A stretch of 64,000 nt of DNA from Paenibacillus lautus NBRC 15380. Its GTDB lineage: Bacteria; Bacillota; Bacilli; Paenibacillales; Paenibacillaceae. The translations under genes were made by a program, and so were the position numbers. The stretch is taken from NCBI RefSeq assembly GCF_004000945.1, contig NZ_BIMF01000007.1:124001-188000 (forward strand). Direction: 5' to 3'. Positions 1-9,249 of this stretch are shown piece after piece. Within the stretch, counting starts at the first letter, position 1. Every line of letters starts with the position of its first letter. Below the pieces are notes generated by a model. That model had not been told where the DNA came from, did no database searches, and worked only from the letters and a program-made list of their open reading frames with translations.

Positions 1-618
1 GCCTATGCGCTCAGCAGGTCGGATTTGGTCGGACGTCAACTGTTCTTAGGATTTATCCTGTTCACGATGTTCTTTACCGGAGGGCTTGTGCCAACGTATC
101 TCGTCGTCCGGAATTTGGGGCTGATCAACACGATGGGGGCGCTCATTCTTCCCGTAGCCGCATCGGTATGGAATATCATCGTTGCCCGGACGTTCTTCCA
201 GACGACGATCCCGAAGGAACTGCAGGAAGCAGCATATATGGACGGCTGTACCAACCTGAAGCTATTCGTCCGCATTATTCTGCCGTTGTCCGCGCCGATT
301 ATTGCAGTCATGGCCTTGTTTTATGGGGTTAGTCACTGGAACAGCTATTTTCCGGCGCTGATCTATCTCAACGATGAGAGCAAGTATCCTCTGCAGATGG
401 TACTGCGGCAGATTCTGGTTCTTCAGGAAATGACGGCGGAAACGACTGGCGCCGGAATCAGCGGGGATGCGGCTAGGGCAATGAATTCCAAAGCCGAAAC
501 CGCATCATTGATCAAATACGGGGTTATCGTCGTATCTACTTTGCCAATTGTGGCGCTCTACCCTTTTTTACAGCGTTACTTTGTCCAAGGGGTCATGATC
601 GGCTCTGTAAAAGGATAA
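1..618 (+). CDS. Sugar ABC transporter permease, YtcP/LplC-like, 5' end outside window
   Basis: Membrane subunit of a CUT1-family carbohydrate importer. The reading frame is open from base 1 (AYALSRSDLVGRQLF...), so the N-terminal third lies outside the window; the TTG at 25 is internal. The visible part has the hydrophobic segment with GGLVPTYLVV, the cytoplasmic EAA loop at about 219-285 (ELQEAAYMDGCTNLKLF), and the family-typical end RYFVQGVMIGSVKG. It is followed 51 bases later by the cognate binding protein, the usual permease-permease-binding protein order. Substrate is not readable from the sequence; the GH130-like gene downstream suggests a beta-mannoside or related oligosaccharide. 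Confidence 0.95.
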   Translation, partial: AYALSRSDLVGRQLFLGFILFTMFFTGGLVPTYLVVRNLGLINTMGALILPVAASVWNIIVARTFFQTTIPKELQEAAYMDGCTNLKLFVRIILPLSAPIIAVMALFYGVSHWNSYFPALIYLNDESKYPLQMVLRQILVLQEMTAETTGAGISGDAARAMNSKAETASLIKYGVIVVSTLPIVALYPFLQRYFVQGVMIGSVKG

Positions 619-669
619 TGTAAGCGTTTTATCCAAAAGAGCTTGAGTATTCAAAGGGAGGAAACATGA

Positions 670-2286
670 ATGAAGATGACAAGCAAACCGTGGAAGCTGG
701 TGTTGACGGGCATAACGGTCCTGTCCCTGCTCGCCGGATGCAGTTCGGCCAACGATACAAATTCTTCTGGAACGAAGTCAACAGAAGCCGCCGCTGTGAA
801 TAAAGAAGGCTTCCCGATTATGAATGAACCGATTACGCTGACCATGATGGCACCAGATGTCGGTGTTCAAAACTGGAAGGATATGGTCGTACTGCAGCAG
901 ATGGAGGAAAAGACGGGCATTTCATTCCGATACTTGAACGCACCGAAGGATAGTTTTGATACAAAGAAGAACCTCGTATTTGCCAGCGGCGATTACCCGG
1001 ATGTCTTCTATGCTGCAGGCTTGACGGCGGCTGAACAGATGAACTATGGCGAGCAGGGAATTCTGATCCCGCTTGAGGAGCTTATCGAGGAATATGCTCC
1101 GAACTTTAAGGCGCTGATGGACGAGATTCCGGAGATCCGTAAATCCATCACAGCTCCTGATGGACATATCTACTCCTTACCTGCGATCGATTTAAGCCAA
1201 CACTGGTATCGCAACCCGATGTGGTACAACGGTGATTTCATGGAGGCCTTGAATATCGACAAGCTTCCGGAGACGACTGAGGAGCTCTATACCTTCCTGA
1301 AGCGGGTAAAAGAAGAGGATCCGAACGGCAATGGAGTCGCCGATGAAATTCCGATTTCTTCTGTATCGACAGCTACGACCAATGCTCGGGATATTCGTAC
1401 TTGGCTACTTGGCGCTTTCGGCGTCTATGAAGACGAAATTTATGTAGACGATGAGGATATTGTTCATTATACCCCGATAGAAGAGGGCTTCAGAGAATAT
1501 CTGGTCTATATGAACCGTCTATGGAAAGATGATCTGCTAGACCACGAGAGCTATTCGCAAACCGCAGAACAGAAAAAGGCCAAGGCACAGAACAATCAGG
1601 TGGCCCTGTTCTCCGACTGGCATGCCTACATGACCAAAGGCGGAGAACCTTCCACCAAAGATCCGATGTTCGCTCCGGTAAAAAGCGATTTGGTAGACAA
1701 GCCGGCCATCGCCAAGAACAGAGGGATTACGACAGGGGCTTTTGCCATCTCGGTTACCAATCCTGCCCCTGAAGCATCGATGCGATGGGTGGACTACCTT
1801 TATTCATATGAAGGAGCGCTCTTTTTCAATAAAGGACCAGAAGGCAAGATGTGGGAGTACACGGATGAAGCCAATCGTGTGAAGCGCTATCTGCCTGTTC
1901 CGGACGGCATGGAAATGGAGGATTACCGTGCGACTTTGACGCCAAACTACGGCATTCCGGCTCCAACCATCAATACGGATGATATCAATAAAGGATTGAA
2001 GACCGACTTTGATCTGTGGGTTGAAAAGGAAACGAAGGAAAAGCTGCTTGACCGCGGAGCAAGACCGCCGTTCCCTGCCTTGTTCCTGACCGTTGAAGAG
2101 CAAACCGAGATCAACAGCCTGAACTCGGATCTGAGCACGTATGTACAGCAGATGGAGGCGAAATTCGTTACGGGAGCAGAACCATTGTCCAATTGGGATA
2201 ACTACCTGAACACGATGAAGAAAATGGGTGCCGACCGGGTCGTCGAAATCTACCAAGGTGCATATGACCGCTGGAAGTCGAGCTAA
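670..2286 (+). CDS. Extracellular solute-binding lipoprotein, LplA-like
   Basis: Substrate-capturing lipoprotein of the ABC importer, 538 residues, the usual size for Paenibacillus LplA-type proteins. A lipoprotein signal peptide is clear: basic MKMTSKPWK, hydrophobic core, lipobox LLAGC at about residues 20-24, then a Ser/Thr/Asn-rich linker. The body has typical family blocks: EKTGISFRY, NLVFASGDYPDVFY, a DPNGNGVADEIP calcium-like loop near residue 220, and a C-terminal YDRW end. The start is set by GGGAGG at 655-660, nine bases upstream; an ATG at 666 is in another frame. Cotranscribed with the permease before it and probably with the GH130-like gene after it. Confidence 0.95.
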   Translation: MKMTSKPWKLVLTGITVLSLLAGCSSANDTNSSGTKSTEAAAVNKEGFPIMNEPITLTMMAPDVGVQNWKDMVVLQQMEEKTGISFRYLNAPKDSFDTKKNLVFASGDYPDVFYAAGLTAAEQMNYGEQGILIPLEELIEEYAPNFKALMDEIPEIRKSITAPDGHIYSLPAIDLSQHWYRNPMWYNGDFMEALNIDKLPETTEELYTFLKRVKEEDPNGNGVADEIPISSVSTATTNARDIRTWLLGAFGVYEDEIYVDDEDIVHYTPIEEGFREYLVYMNRLWKDDLLDHESYSQTAEQKKAKAQNNQVALFSDWHAYMTKGGEPSTKDPMFAPVKSDLVDKPAIAKNRGITTGAFAISVTNPAPEASMRWVDYLYSYEGALFFNKGPEGKMWEYTDEANRVKRYLPVPDGMEMEDYRATLTPNYGIPAPTINTDDINKGLKTDFDLWVEKETKEKLLDRGARPPFPALFLTVEEQTEINSLNSDLSTYVQQMEAKFVTGAEPLSNWDNYLNTMKKMGADRVVEIYQGAYDRWKSS

Positions 2287-2457
2287 ACATAAAATTGTGT
2301 TTAACCGAAAGGTGCCTACAAAATGAAGTACTCGAGATGACAGAAGCTTTCAAGGAAAAGGTGGCCTGGGGAGGTGTGATGCCTGCTTCAGGCGCACCTA
2401 TGAATTCAAGAGGGCTTGATAAATCCTGAATATCATGCAAATGTGGAGGCGTAGCCT

Positions 2458-3471
2458 ATGAAAATTACGAGACATCCGAACAATCCGATCGTCGTTCCAG
2501 GAACGTACGAATGGCGTAAAGTCACCGTATTCAATCCTGCGGTTATTATAGACAACGGCAAGTTTTACATGATCGAACGCACCGCAGGCTCACTAACGCC
2601 TTGCAAGAATGTTTTGGGACTGCTGGAGAGTGACGACGGAGTGAATTTTACGCACGTGAAAGACGAGCCTATTGTGACACCTGACATGCTGGGCTTTCCA
2701 TATGGAAGCGTCCAGGACCCGCGGATTGTCAAAATGGATGGCACGTACTATTTAAACTATGCCCTTAGGCCATGCGCCATGAGTTACTATCCAACAGGAG
2801 CGGGCATACCGGAGCGTTCGATTCCGGAATATCCGGACGGCTGGGGGGAGGAGGAAGGCCACTGGCTCACTCGCTCTTCGATTTTAAAGTCGGATAATCT
2901 GATCGATTGGGAATTCGTTGCCGATACGACACCGCTCGACATCAATGACCGTGACAACATTTTGTTCCCTGAGAAGATTAACGGAAAGTATGTATTGCTG
3001 CGCCGTCCGGAGGAATACGTGGGTGAATCTTACGGAACGGACAGCGCTGCGATATGGATTACGTACTCGGAGGATCTTGTTCATTGGGAAGAGCCGAAGC
3101 TTCTGGCCAAGGCTGAGAATCCTTCTTGGGAATCCAGGAAAATCGGCGGAGCAACGCCGCCTGTGCGAACAAATAAAGGCTGGCTGGTCCTTTACCACGG
3201 TGTTGATGATCAGGTCGTTTACCGTGTCGGGGCGATGCTTCTTGACCTGAAAAACCCTGAGAAGGTCATAGCAAGAACGAAGAATTTCATTATGGAACCG
3301 GAAACCTATTATGAGAAATTCGGTTATCAAATTCCGAATGTTGTGTTCCCGACAGGAAACGTGGTCAAAGACGGCCTGCTCTATATCTATTATGGTGTTA
3401 CCGACACTGCAATTGCACTGGCTACCGTGCCGGTCGATGAGCTGGTAGAGTATATCTTGAACGAACCGTAG
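2458..3471 (+). CDS. GH130-like glycoside phosphorylase/hydrolase (five-bladed propeller)
   Basis: Cytoplasmic enzyme of 337 residues with no signal peptide. The propeller signatures match the GH130 family: N-terminal RHPNNPIVVP, FNPAVIIDNGKFYMIER, VQDPRIVKMDGTYYLNYAL at about 85-103, IGGATPPVRTNKGWLVLYHG at about 234-253, and YIYYGVTDTAIALATV near the end. GH130 members act on beta-1,2- or beta-1,4-mannosides, by phosphorolysis or hydrolysis; which one applies here cannot be read. GGAGG lies just before the ATG. The 171 bases after the binding-protein gene hold no convincing gene. Placed after the importer, it likely processes what the importer brings in. Confidence 0.85.
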   Translation: MKITRHPNNPIVVPGTYEWRKVTVFNPAVIIDNGKFYMIERTAGSLTPCKNVLGLLESDDGVNFTHVKDEPIVTPDMLGFPYGSVQDPRIVKMDGTYYLNYALRPCAMSYYPTGAGIPERSIPEYPDGWGEEEGHWLTRSSILKSDNLIDWEFVADTTPLDINDRDNILFPEKINGKYVLLRRPEEYVGESYGTDSAAIWITYSEDLVHWEEPKLLAKAENPSWESRKIGGATPPVRTNKGWLVLYHGVDDQVVYRVGAMLLDLKNPEKVIARTKNFIMEPETYYEKFGYQIPNVVFPTGNVVKDGLLYIYYGVTDTAIALATVPVDELVEYILNEP

Positions 3472-3491
3472 TCAGTGAAGTAGAAGCAGCC

Positions 3492-3524
3492 GGGCCCTTT
3501 CGAGACAATGTCTCCGAAAGGGCC
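3492..3524. terminator. Bidirectional hairpin between convergent genes
   Basis: GGCCCTTTCG (3493-3502) pairs with CGAAAGGGCC (3515-3524), with an inner AGAC/GTCT extension. It lies between the GH130-like gene and the convergent regulator; there is no long T-run on the plus side. Confidence 0.75.
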
Positions 3525-3530
3525 TTCTTA

Positions 3531-5855
3531 TTATATATCCAGCCTGTTCGAGTGATGTTGTTTGCGGTACTGACCGGGCGTCAGCCCGGTTTCTTTCTTG
3601 AATTTGCGAATGAAATTGGGTGCATCCAGGTAGCCCACCTGCTCGATGATTTCCTTCAGGGGAGCGCTTGTTGTCACAAGCAGCCGAATGACTTCCTCCG
3701 TACGCCTCTTCCAGATATACTGCGAGAAACTGATCCCGGTCTTCTCTTTAAAGCTGCGGCTCAAGTAAGAGGTAGAGACGGAAAATTTAAGGGCAACATG
3801 CTCCAGGCTGAGCGTATAGTCGGCAAACTGCTGATTCACATAATGAACGATATCATCGATCAGTTTAGGCGCTGCTTGCTCATGGTTACGCTCAACCTTC
3901 TCGCAAACCTCTGCCGTCAGCGACAACAGCTTATCCTCAAATTCCTCCAGCGTCTCAAACGACGTATAGTCCGAGATGCTGCTGAATACTTCGTTCATTC
4001 CGACCTCAGAGGCGGACCGAAGCAGTGCGTTCAGCAGATCGAAGCAAATGCAGCGCAGCAGATGAATCTGCAGCGGTTCGCTCCGGATGGTCTCCATCAT
4101 CTCGGCGATCATCTGCACAGCCACCGACTCGTTGCCTTGCTTTAGGCTTTGCTCCAGCTTGAGCAGCGACTTTCTTGGAAGCCACACGCCTTTGGCGACA
4201 GGATGATTCTGCTCTGCCAACTGGTCGAAATAGGTGATACGGCTGCTGCCAACCATTCGGTGCTCCAGTGCGGTTGCGGCTTCGATGAAGGATTGGTTCA
4301 GTTGCCCCAAATCCCGGTAAGGCGTACCTACGCCCATGCTCGGATCGAGCCGAGTGTTCTCGGTGATCAATGCTTGGACCGCATGAATAATCTGCTCCAT
4401 CCGGATCTTCAGCAAATCTTGACCAGGGTCAGGAAGGGATACAATCAGCGCAAACTGATTATCGGCTGAGAATTCAACGCCATAAATATTTGCTTGAAGC
4501 CCTGATGGCTCAGCATGGCTGAGAATTTCATGCACCTGTTGACGATCATGCTGGACATCCTCGGCCGCATCGTTTTCTTCCCAGGACAGAATCACACAGA
4601 AATAAATGACTTGTTCTTGGGGAGGTTCCAGCCCAACTCCGGCGATCATTCGCTCGATTTCGGGATCATCCGGCTTGCCGTGCTTCAGTAGAAGCAGCAT
4701 GCATTGGTTGCGCACGAAGGGCTCCTGCATATCGATTCGGGCACTGTAATCATGAAGGGTCTGACGAATCCATTCCCATTCATTGCGCGTTTTTGGCTCT
4801 GGGGTATCATTGACTCTGAGCTTGGCGAATTCCATCAAATCCTTAATCGGGTGATACTGGCGTTTAGCCAGCACAAAAGCGGCGAGCACTCCGGTTATGA
4901 CTGCGATACCAAACACCAGCAGAATGAGCGTCTGTACATGAGCGACCCGGCCGAAGAACTGGTAGCTTGGCATGATGGTCATGTAGTTCCATCCATTCTC
5001 CCGGGATTTGACAGATACGACGGAATACTTGTCATTGTTCAGGGAGAGATTGTGTATGCCGGCATCAAGCGCAGCTAATGACCCGAGATGCTCTTGAGAC
5101 AGGGATACGCCGTGATTGTTGGCTGTAAGCACTTCATCCTTTTGATTGAAAATATAGCTGCTCCCGGTGAAATCGCTAAGGATGGAATCCATGACCCCGG
5201 TAAGATTGGACTCTTTCACCATATATACGACGCTTCCGTAAGGATAGGGGGCATTGGGCTTGATCGGTACGATTACGGTCAGCATGGCCTCCTGCCTGGA
5301 GCTGTTGATCGTAACATTCTCGGCAGGCCGTATTACCATCTGATTTGTTTCGTTCAGAGCAAGGATGACATCTTCCAAACTCCAATTCTCATAACGATAA
5401 TAGGAATCGAACGCAACGTTAACATTTGTCAGACCGCGGTAAGAATAGACAACTGGGTCGTTATGATAATATAAGAAGATGTCTTCAATGATGCTGCTGT
5501 TTGCCTTATAATTAGCCAAAGCTTGAATGGCTTCAACTCTATAATAAGAATCACGAACCATATAAGGGGTTAAGCGTCTGTCATAAGCGATTCGGCCGGA
5601 AATCTCTCGAAGCTCCGCGATACGGGAGTCGATGGTCACTTTCATCTGGTTCAATTGATTAATGTTGGATTGTTCAATCTCGGAACGAAGCCCGTTGACA
5701 GCGCTATCATAAACAAAGATCGTTACCCCCGTCAGGGGAATCAGGAAGATCAGAATATAAGACAGCACGTATCTTAAGAGCAGTTTCGACTTAAAGTGAT
5801 TCCAGTTTATTTGGAAAGTGGATACGATGAATGATTTGAGCTTGTGAATTGTCAT
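3531..5855 (-). CDS. Membrane-anchored AraC-family regulator with extracellular sensor domain
   Basis: One-component regulator of 774 residues. An N-terminal membrane segment (VLSYILIFLIPLTGVTIFVY), a roughly 250-residue extracellular Cache-like region and a second membrane segment (LILLVFGIAVITGVLAAFVL) are followed by a cytoplasmic linker and a C-terminal double helix-turn-helix (VALKFSVSTSYLSRSFKEKTG and IIEQVGYLDAPNFIRKFKKETG). I start at the ATG with TGGAGG directly upstream (MTIHKLKSF), not ten codons earlier, where no ribosome site is seen. It is convergent with the importer/GH130 genes and probably senses the sugar outside the cell to activate them, as in other Paenibacillus loci. Confidence 0.92.
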   Translation of the reverse strand: MTIHKLKSFIVSTFQINWNHFKSKLLLRYVLSYILIFLIPLTGVTIFVYDSAVNGLRSEIEQSNINQLNQMKVTIDSRIAELREISGRIAYDRRLTPYMVRDSYYRVEAIQALANYKANSSIIEDIFLYYHNDPVVYSYRGLTNVNVAFDSYYRYENWSLEDVILALNETNQMVIRPAENVTINSSRQEAMLTVIVPIKPNAPYPYGSVVYMVKESNLTGVMDSILSDFTGSSYIFNQKDEVLTANNHGVSLSQEHLGSLAALDAGIHNLSLNNDKYSVVSVKSRENGWNYMTIMPSYQFFGRVAHVQTLILLVFGIAVITGVLAAFVLAKRQYHPIKDLMEFAKLRVNDTPEPKTRNEWEWIRQTLHDYSARIDMQEPFVRNQCMLLLLKHGKPDDPEIERMIAGVGLEPPQEQVIYFCVILSWEENDAAEDVQHDRQQVHEILSHAEPSGLQANIYGVEFSADNQFALIVSLPDPGQDLLKIRMEQIIHAVQALITENTRLDPSMGVGTPYRDLGQLNQSFIEAATALEHRMVGSSRITYFDQLAEQNHPVAKGVWLPRKSLLKLEQSLKQGNESVAVQMIAEMMETIRSEPLQIHLLRCICFDLLNALLRSASEVGMNEVFSSISDYTSFETLEEFEDKLLSLTAEVCEKVERNHEQAAPKLIDDIVHYVNQQFADYTLSLEHVALKFSVSTSYLSRSFKEKTGISFSQYIWKRRTEEVIRLLVTTSAPLKEIIEQVGYLDAPNFIRKFKKETGLTPGQYRKQHHSNRLDI

Positions 5856-5970
5856 TTGGGTGAATCCTCCATTGTATGCTTTCATGTCATGCGAAAATCC
5901 GATTTCATCAACAACAACGATTTGCCGACTAAAACATTATATCATTATAATGATTTGATTCCGTGAAATA

Positions 5971-6001
5971 TTAAAAATAAATAGAGATCCAAAAGGACCT
6001 C
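5971..6001 (-). terminator. Terminator downstream of the LysR remnant
   Basis: On the minus strand GAGGTCC and GGATCTC form a short stem with a TTTT loop, followed by a T-rich tract (5971-5982 on the plus strand is A-rich). It would have ended the lysR-like transcript now truncated at 6046-6418. Confidence 0.55.
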
Positions 6002-6045
6002 CATAAATCCATAATACATTTTTCTGCCATTCTTTATCATAGATG

Positions 6046-6418
6046 TTACGTCCCCGTCTTTTTCCCTTCAGGCCCTGTCGAATTTTGTAGCGTGTTGGGT
6101 TCACGGATACCCCTAATTGCTTCCATTAACCATAATGCTGCCTTGCCTAGGAAGTTTTTGTCTTTATAAGCGATGCCTATCGTGATGACAGGATTCAAAT
6201 CGGCTATAGGTCTTATGACCAAGGAGCCTTCCTGTTCCAGAGCGCTGTAAATCGGAACAATCCCGATGCCGAGCTCTGCCTTAACCATTTGTTGAATGAC
6301 AATAAAGCTTCCAACCTCCATACAAGAAAACAGGTTTTGCCCAGACCCACAAATCGCCGTTTCCCAAAGCTCTCGATAGACACAAGTCGGTTCTTTGACT
6401 AAAATGGTTTGCCCCGCG
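6046..6418 (-). pseudogene. LysR-type regulator, C-terminal effector domain only
   Basis: The minus-strand frame encodes the second half of a LysR substrate-binding domain: LAGQTILVKEPTCVYRELWE, MEVGSFIVIQQMVKAELGIG, IVPIYSALEQEGSLVIRP and ITIGIAYKDKNFLGKAALWL, ending at 6046. The DNA-binding helix-turn-helix and first effector half are absent. Upstream of about 6418 the same frame stays open, but only as the antisense of a deacetylase gene fragment on the other strand, so the apparent 244-residue protein is an artefact of a junction. The breakpoint is estimated from where family similarity stops, within about 15 bases. Confidence 0.8.
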
Positions 6419-6914
6419 AGGTCGCTCGCGAATGGTTCGATAGGTTCCCGGCGAAAGCAAGAGAAATGATAGCCAGGGGCCATGAACTTACAACGCATAC
6501 CTACCATCACCGCAGAATGGCAGATGTGACCAAAGCCATATTCTTCGAAGAGCTGAAGTTGGCTGAGCTCGCTTATCAAGAAGCAACGGGAAGGCCGGTT
6601 CCGACCTTCATGCGTTTTCCTTACGCCTCTTATCTGGAAGAGAATATGGAATGGCTTCGGGAGTGGAGCTATCTGGTCATCGAGGGGGAGGATACCGTCG
6701 ACTGATCGGGACCGCCAAGCGGGGAGCTTGTGGAGCGGGTGATACCTAAGCTGGATAATGGGTCCATTTTGATGTTTCATGCCAATGAAATCGCCAAAGA
6801 GACACCAAGACTAGAGAAACCTTGCGCTTGCTGGCGACTGAGCTCCATGCGTTAAATAAGACGATTACGTCGTTTCGGGAGAGGCACATCAGATGTTTTT
6901 CCAAGAGCGAGTAG
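6419..6914 (+). pseudogene. Polysaccharide deacetylase fragment with stop and frameshift
   Basis: The plus strand encodes the NodB-type segment AREMIARGHELTTHTYHH (motif 2, H-T-x-x-H region), then RPVPTFMRFPYASYLEENM (motif 3). The N-terminal TYDDG motif is missing because the 5' end is lost at the LysR junction. TGA at 6703-6705 interrupts 'VD-SGPPSGELVERVIPKL'; a Trp codon would restore the frame. The later LDNGSILMFHANEIAKETP is followed by a frameshift near 6810 into TLRLLATELHALNKTI, ending with TAG at 6912. With three lesions it is clearly dead. Confidence 0.82.
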
Positions 6915-7000
6915 AGCCTTATAAAGCGGAGATGCTACGGCAGTTGAAACCACATCTTGAACGATTGAAAAAGATCCAAGATGATTTTAGAGGAGTCTGA
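6893..7000 (+). other. Short open frame, possible N-terminal gene remnant
   Basis: A 35-codon frame begins at ATG 6893 with GGGAGAGG upstream and overlaps the tail of the dead deacetylase. The product, MFFQERVEPYKAEMLRQL..., is charged and helical. I do not recognise it; it may be the truncated start of a gene that once followed the deacetylase. Confidence 0.25.
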
Positions 7001-7306
7001 TTTGCCGTAACGAAGAGAACACAGTCGAGTTCCGGAGTTTTGAACCACAAAAAGCCGGATTCATGGATCAAATCTAGAGCAACACATTATCGAAAATTTA
7101 ACTATCCGTGCATACGAGGCGGATTGTGTTGGGGACAGTGGGAAACAGCAATTGATTTTGGCAAAAGTGGACCAATTCAACTTTATTACAGATTTCCAAT
7201 TGATGAGGAATTTTCTTATCCACTAACTGTATAATTCTATAGTATGGTATTCTACTTACGAATCAAATCGGGACATGAAACCGTCGAGTCGGTTAAGGAG
7301 GATCCT
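7001..7306. other. 306 bases without a recognisable gene
   Basis: A 64-codon frame at 7040-7234 has no ribosome site, no family similarity and Trp/Arg-rich composition; I treat it as non-coding. No hairpin with a T-run is visible. Confidence 0.5.
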
Positions 7307-8455
7307 ATGAACATTACGGGTATACAATCTGATTGGAAAGTGGAAAAAATCGAATTCGCGAGGTTAACGGGAGAACGAGCCAGAAGCGCGGGGGCCAATG
7401 GCAGAATCGGCATTCATGGCAAAAGCTGCTCAGTGGATATCGCGAGAATTACGATCGATGGACAAACAGGTTACGGCAGCTCGATTCATATGACACCGGA
7501 ATGGGCCGAAGACATAATAGGCCGCCGATTGCTTGACTTATTCGATGACCGGGGCAGACTGCGCGAAGCGTATCGTTTGCAATTGGAATATCCCGTGTTC
7601 GATTGGTTAGGAAAGAGACTAGACAAACCAGTGTATGACTTTGTGTCGGGTGCCCACATGGAAAGGGGAGTCCCATTGGTTGTCCCCTGCTATGATACCT
7701 CTCTATACTTTGACGATTTGCATTTGCCCGATGAGAGGTCCGCAGTAGCGTTGATGCAAGAAGAAGCGATGCAAGGTTATGCGAAGGGCCAACGTCATTT
7801 TAAGATTAAGGTTGGCCGAGGCGGACGTCATATGCCACTCTGGGAAGGGACGAAACGAGATATCGCGATCGTTCGTGGGATCTCGGAAGTGGCAGGTCCC
7901 TCAGGCAAGATCATGATCGATGCGAATAATGCATATAATTTGAACTTAACCAAAGAGGTCTTAGAGGCTTTGGCGGATGTGAATCTGTATTGGCTGGAAG
8001 AAGCGTTCCATGAGGATGAAGCCTTATACGAGGATCTGAAGGAATGGCTCCGACAACGTGGGCAGAATGTGCTTATCGCGGATGGGGAAGGGCTTGCCTC
8101 ACCCCATCTTATTGAGTGGGCGACCCGCGGCCGTGTCGATGTGCTGCAGTATGATATCATCTGGCCCGGTTTCACGCATTGGATGGAATTAGGCGATAAG
8201 TTGGATGCCCATGGTTTGCGGTCTGCGCCTCATTGTTACGGCAATGCTTATGGTATTTACGCGTCAGGACATTTGTCAGCCGCAGTGCGGAACTTCGAAT
8301 TTGTGGAATATGACGACATCACAATTGAAGGAATGGATGTATCAGGCTATCGTATCGAAAACGGAGAGATTCATATTCCGGCCACGCCTGGTTTCGGAAT
8401 CGTCTTCGACGATGAACTTGTAACAAACCTTGTAAAGCGATCCGGCTGGTCCTGA
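7307..8455 (+). CDS. Enolase-superfamily enzyme (mandelate racemase/muconate lactonizing type)
   Basis: A 382-residue member of the mandelate racemase branch, which abstracts a proton alpha to a carboxylate using a divalent metal. The catalytic K-x-K is at K166/K168 (HFKIKVGRG), the first metal ligand is D205 in MIDANNAYN, the second is in YWLEEAF near 231, the third in LIADGEG near 260, and a C-terminal SAPHCYGNAYG motif follows. These are the expected residues, so the enzyme should be active. The start is the ATG seven bases after AAGGAGG, giving MNITGIQSDW; the frame opens 21 codons earlier without a ribosome site. It stands alone between broken genes, so the substrate (probably a sugar acid) is unknown. 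Confidence 0.9.
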   Translation: MNITGIQSDWKVEKIEFARLTGERARSAGANGRIGIHGKSCSVDIARITIDGQTGYGSSIHMTPEWAEDIIGRRLLDLFDDRGRLREAYRLQLEYPVFDWLGKRLDKPVYDFVSGAHMERGVPLVVPCYDTSLYFDDLHLPDERSAVALMQEEAMQGYAKGQRHFKIKVGRGGRHMPLWEGTKRDIAIVRGISEVAGPSGKIMIDANNAYNLNLTKEVLEALADVNLYWLEEAFHEDEALYEDLKEWLRQRGQNVLIADGEGLASPHLIEWATRGRVDVLQYDIIWPGFTHWMELGDKLDAHGLRSAPHCYGNAYGIYASGHLSAAVRNFEFVEYDDITIEGMDVSGYRIENGEIHIPATPGFGIVFDDELVTNLVKRSGWS

Positions 8456-8517
8456 GAAGCTGTTAATAAGCCAGAGAATATAATGATGTTGGACTATAAA
8501 TTTCTATTATATTGTGG

Positions 8518-8548
8518 ATAAGCGCTGTTGCGATGCAAAAGCGCTTAT
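8518..8548. terminator. Inverted repeat after the enolase-superfamily gene
   Basis: ATAAGCGCT (8518-8526) pairs with AGCGCTTAT (8540-8548) across a 13-base loop, 62 bases past the stop codon. There is no T-run, so termination is only possible. Confidence 0.4.
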
Positions 8549-8632
8549 TCGTGTGGCTGCATATATCGGACGACAAGAACATGCATACTCTATAAGTCGC
8601 ATTATGATGAGTAGCGAATAAGGAGGAATATA

Positions 8633-9218
8633 ATGAACTTGAAGAAGGACAACAAGATATTGCGCAAATCATTTGAGCAATCCGCGAGCTATTATCAAAA
8701 GGCGCGTCCGGATTACCCGGAAGGATTGTTCGATGATTTAATTCATGCGGCAAATTTGCATCCAGGTGAGGGTTGATCCCGAAGTTCGATACATCAAGGC
8801 ATGGCAAGCCCTTCGTCCAGGCGGACACTTGGCATTTTGGAACGCAGATCACGTTTTTCGAGAGGGTGGGGACCCATTCTTCCGTGAAATTCAAACCGTT
8901 TACTATGAAATCGGCGAGGGTAAATCAGTCGACAATAACGAATGGCCGCGACCAGGGGAACTACAAGAGCAACGATGTGAGATTGAGAAAAGTGGGCTGT
9001 TTGAGGTTGTTCACGTTAGACACTTCGATTGGGAGCGCATTTATCATGTTGATGAGTACATTAAACTCCTCGAAACTTTCTCCGGACACATACTTATGGA
9101 AGAATGGAAACGAGACAAGCTCTTCCACGAAATCCGAATTCGCCTTAATAGCCGTCCAGAAAAATCAGTTCGCCGCCACTGGGGGGCTGTTCTCCATGTC
9201 GCCCTTCGAAAGGATTGA
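8633..9218 (+). pseudogene. Class I SAM-dependent methyltransferase with core deleted
   Basis: ATG 8633 with AGGAGG eight bases upstream opens a normal N-terminus (NKILRKSFEQSASYYQKARP, then DLIHAANLHPGE). At about 8770 the frame stops (TGA 8777) and the sequence resumes in another frame at DPEVRYIKAWQALRPGGHLA, continuing to the natural end at 9218. The SAM-binding glycine loop and about 90 residues after it, which family members carry between these points, are gone. The remaining motif RPGGHLAFWN is the late beta-strand region. This is one internal deletion with frameshift; the product cannot bind SAM. Confidence 0.88.
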
Positions 9219-9249
9219 CACGCTATACAGTGTTTATAATCCATAAACG

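Noticed and set aside
618..635. Catabolite-responsive element (TGTAAGCGTTTTAT)
   Set aside because: The right half departs from the consensus and it lies between cotranscribed genes.
2337..2429. 30-codon frame between binding protein and GH130-like genes
   Set aside because: Too short, no ribosome site, no similarity.
6046..6780. A 244-codon minus-strand frame as one gene
   Set aside because: Its N-terminal half is the antisense of a deacetylase fragment; only the C-terminal half resembles LysR.
7040..7234. 64-codon plus-strand frame
   Set aside because: No ribosome site, no similarity, atypical composition.
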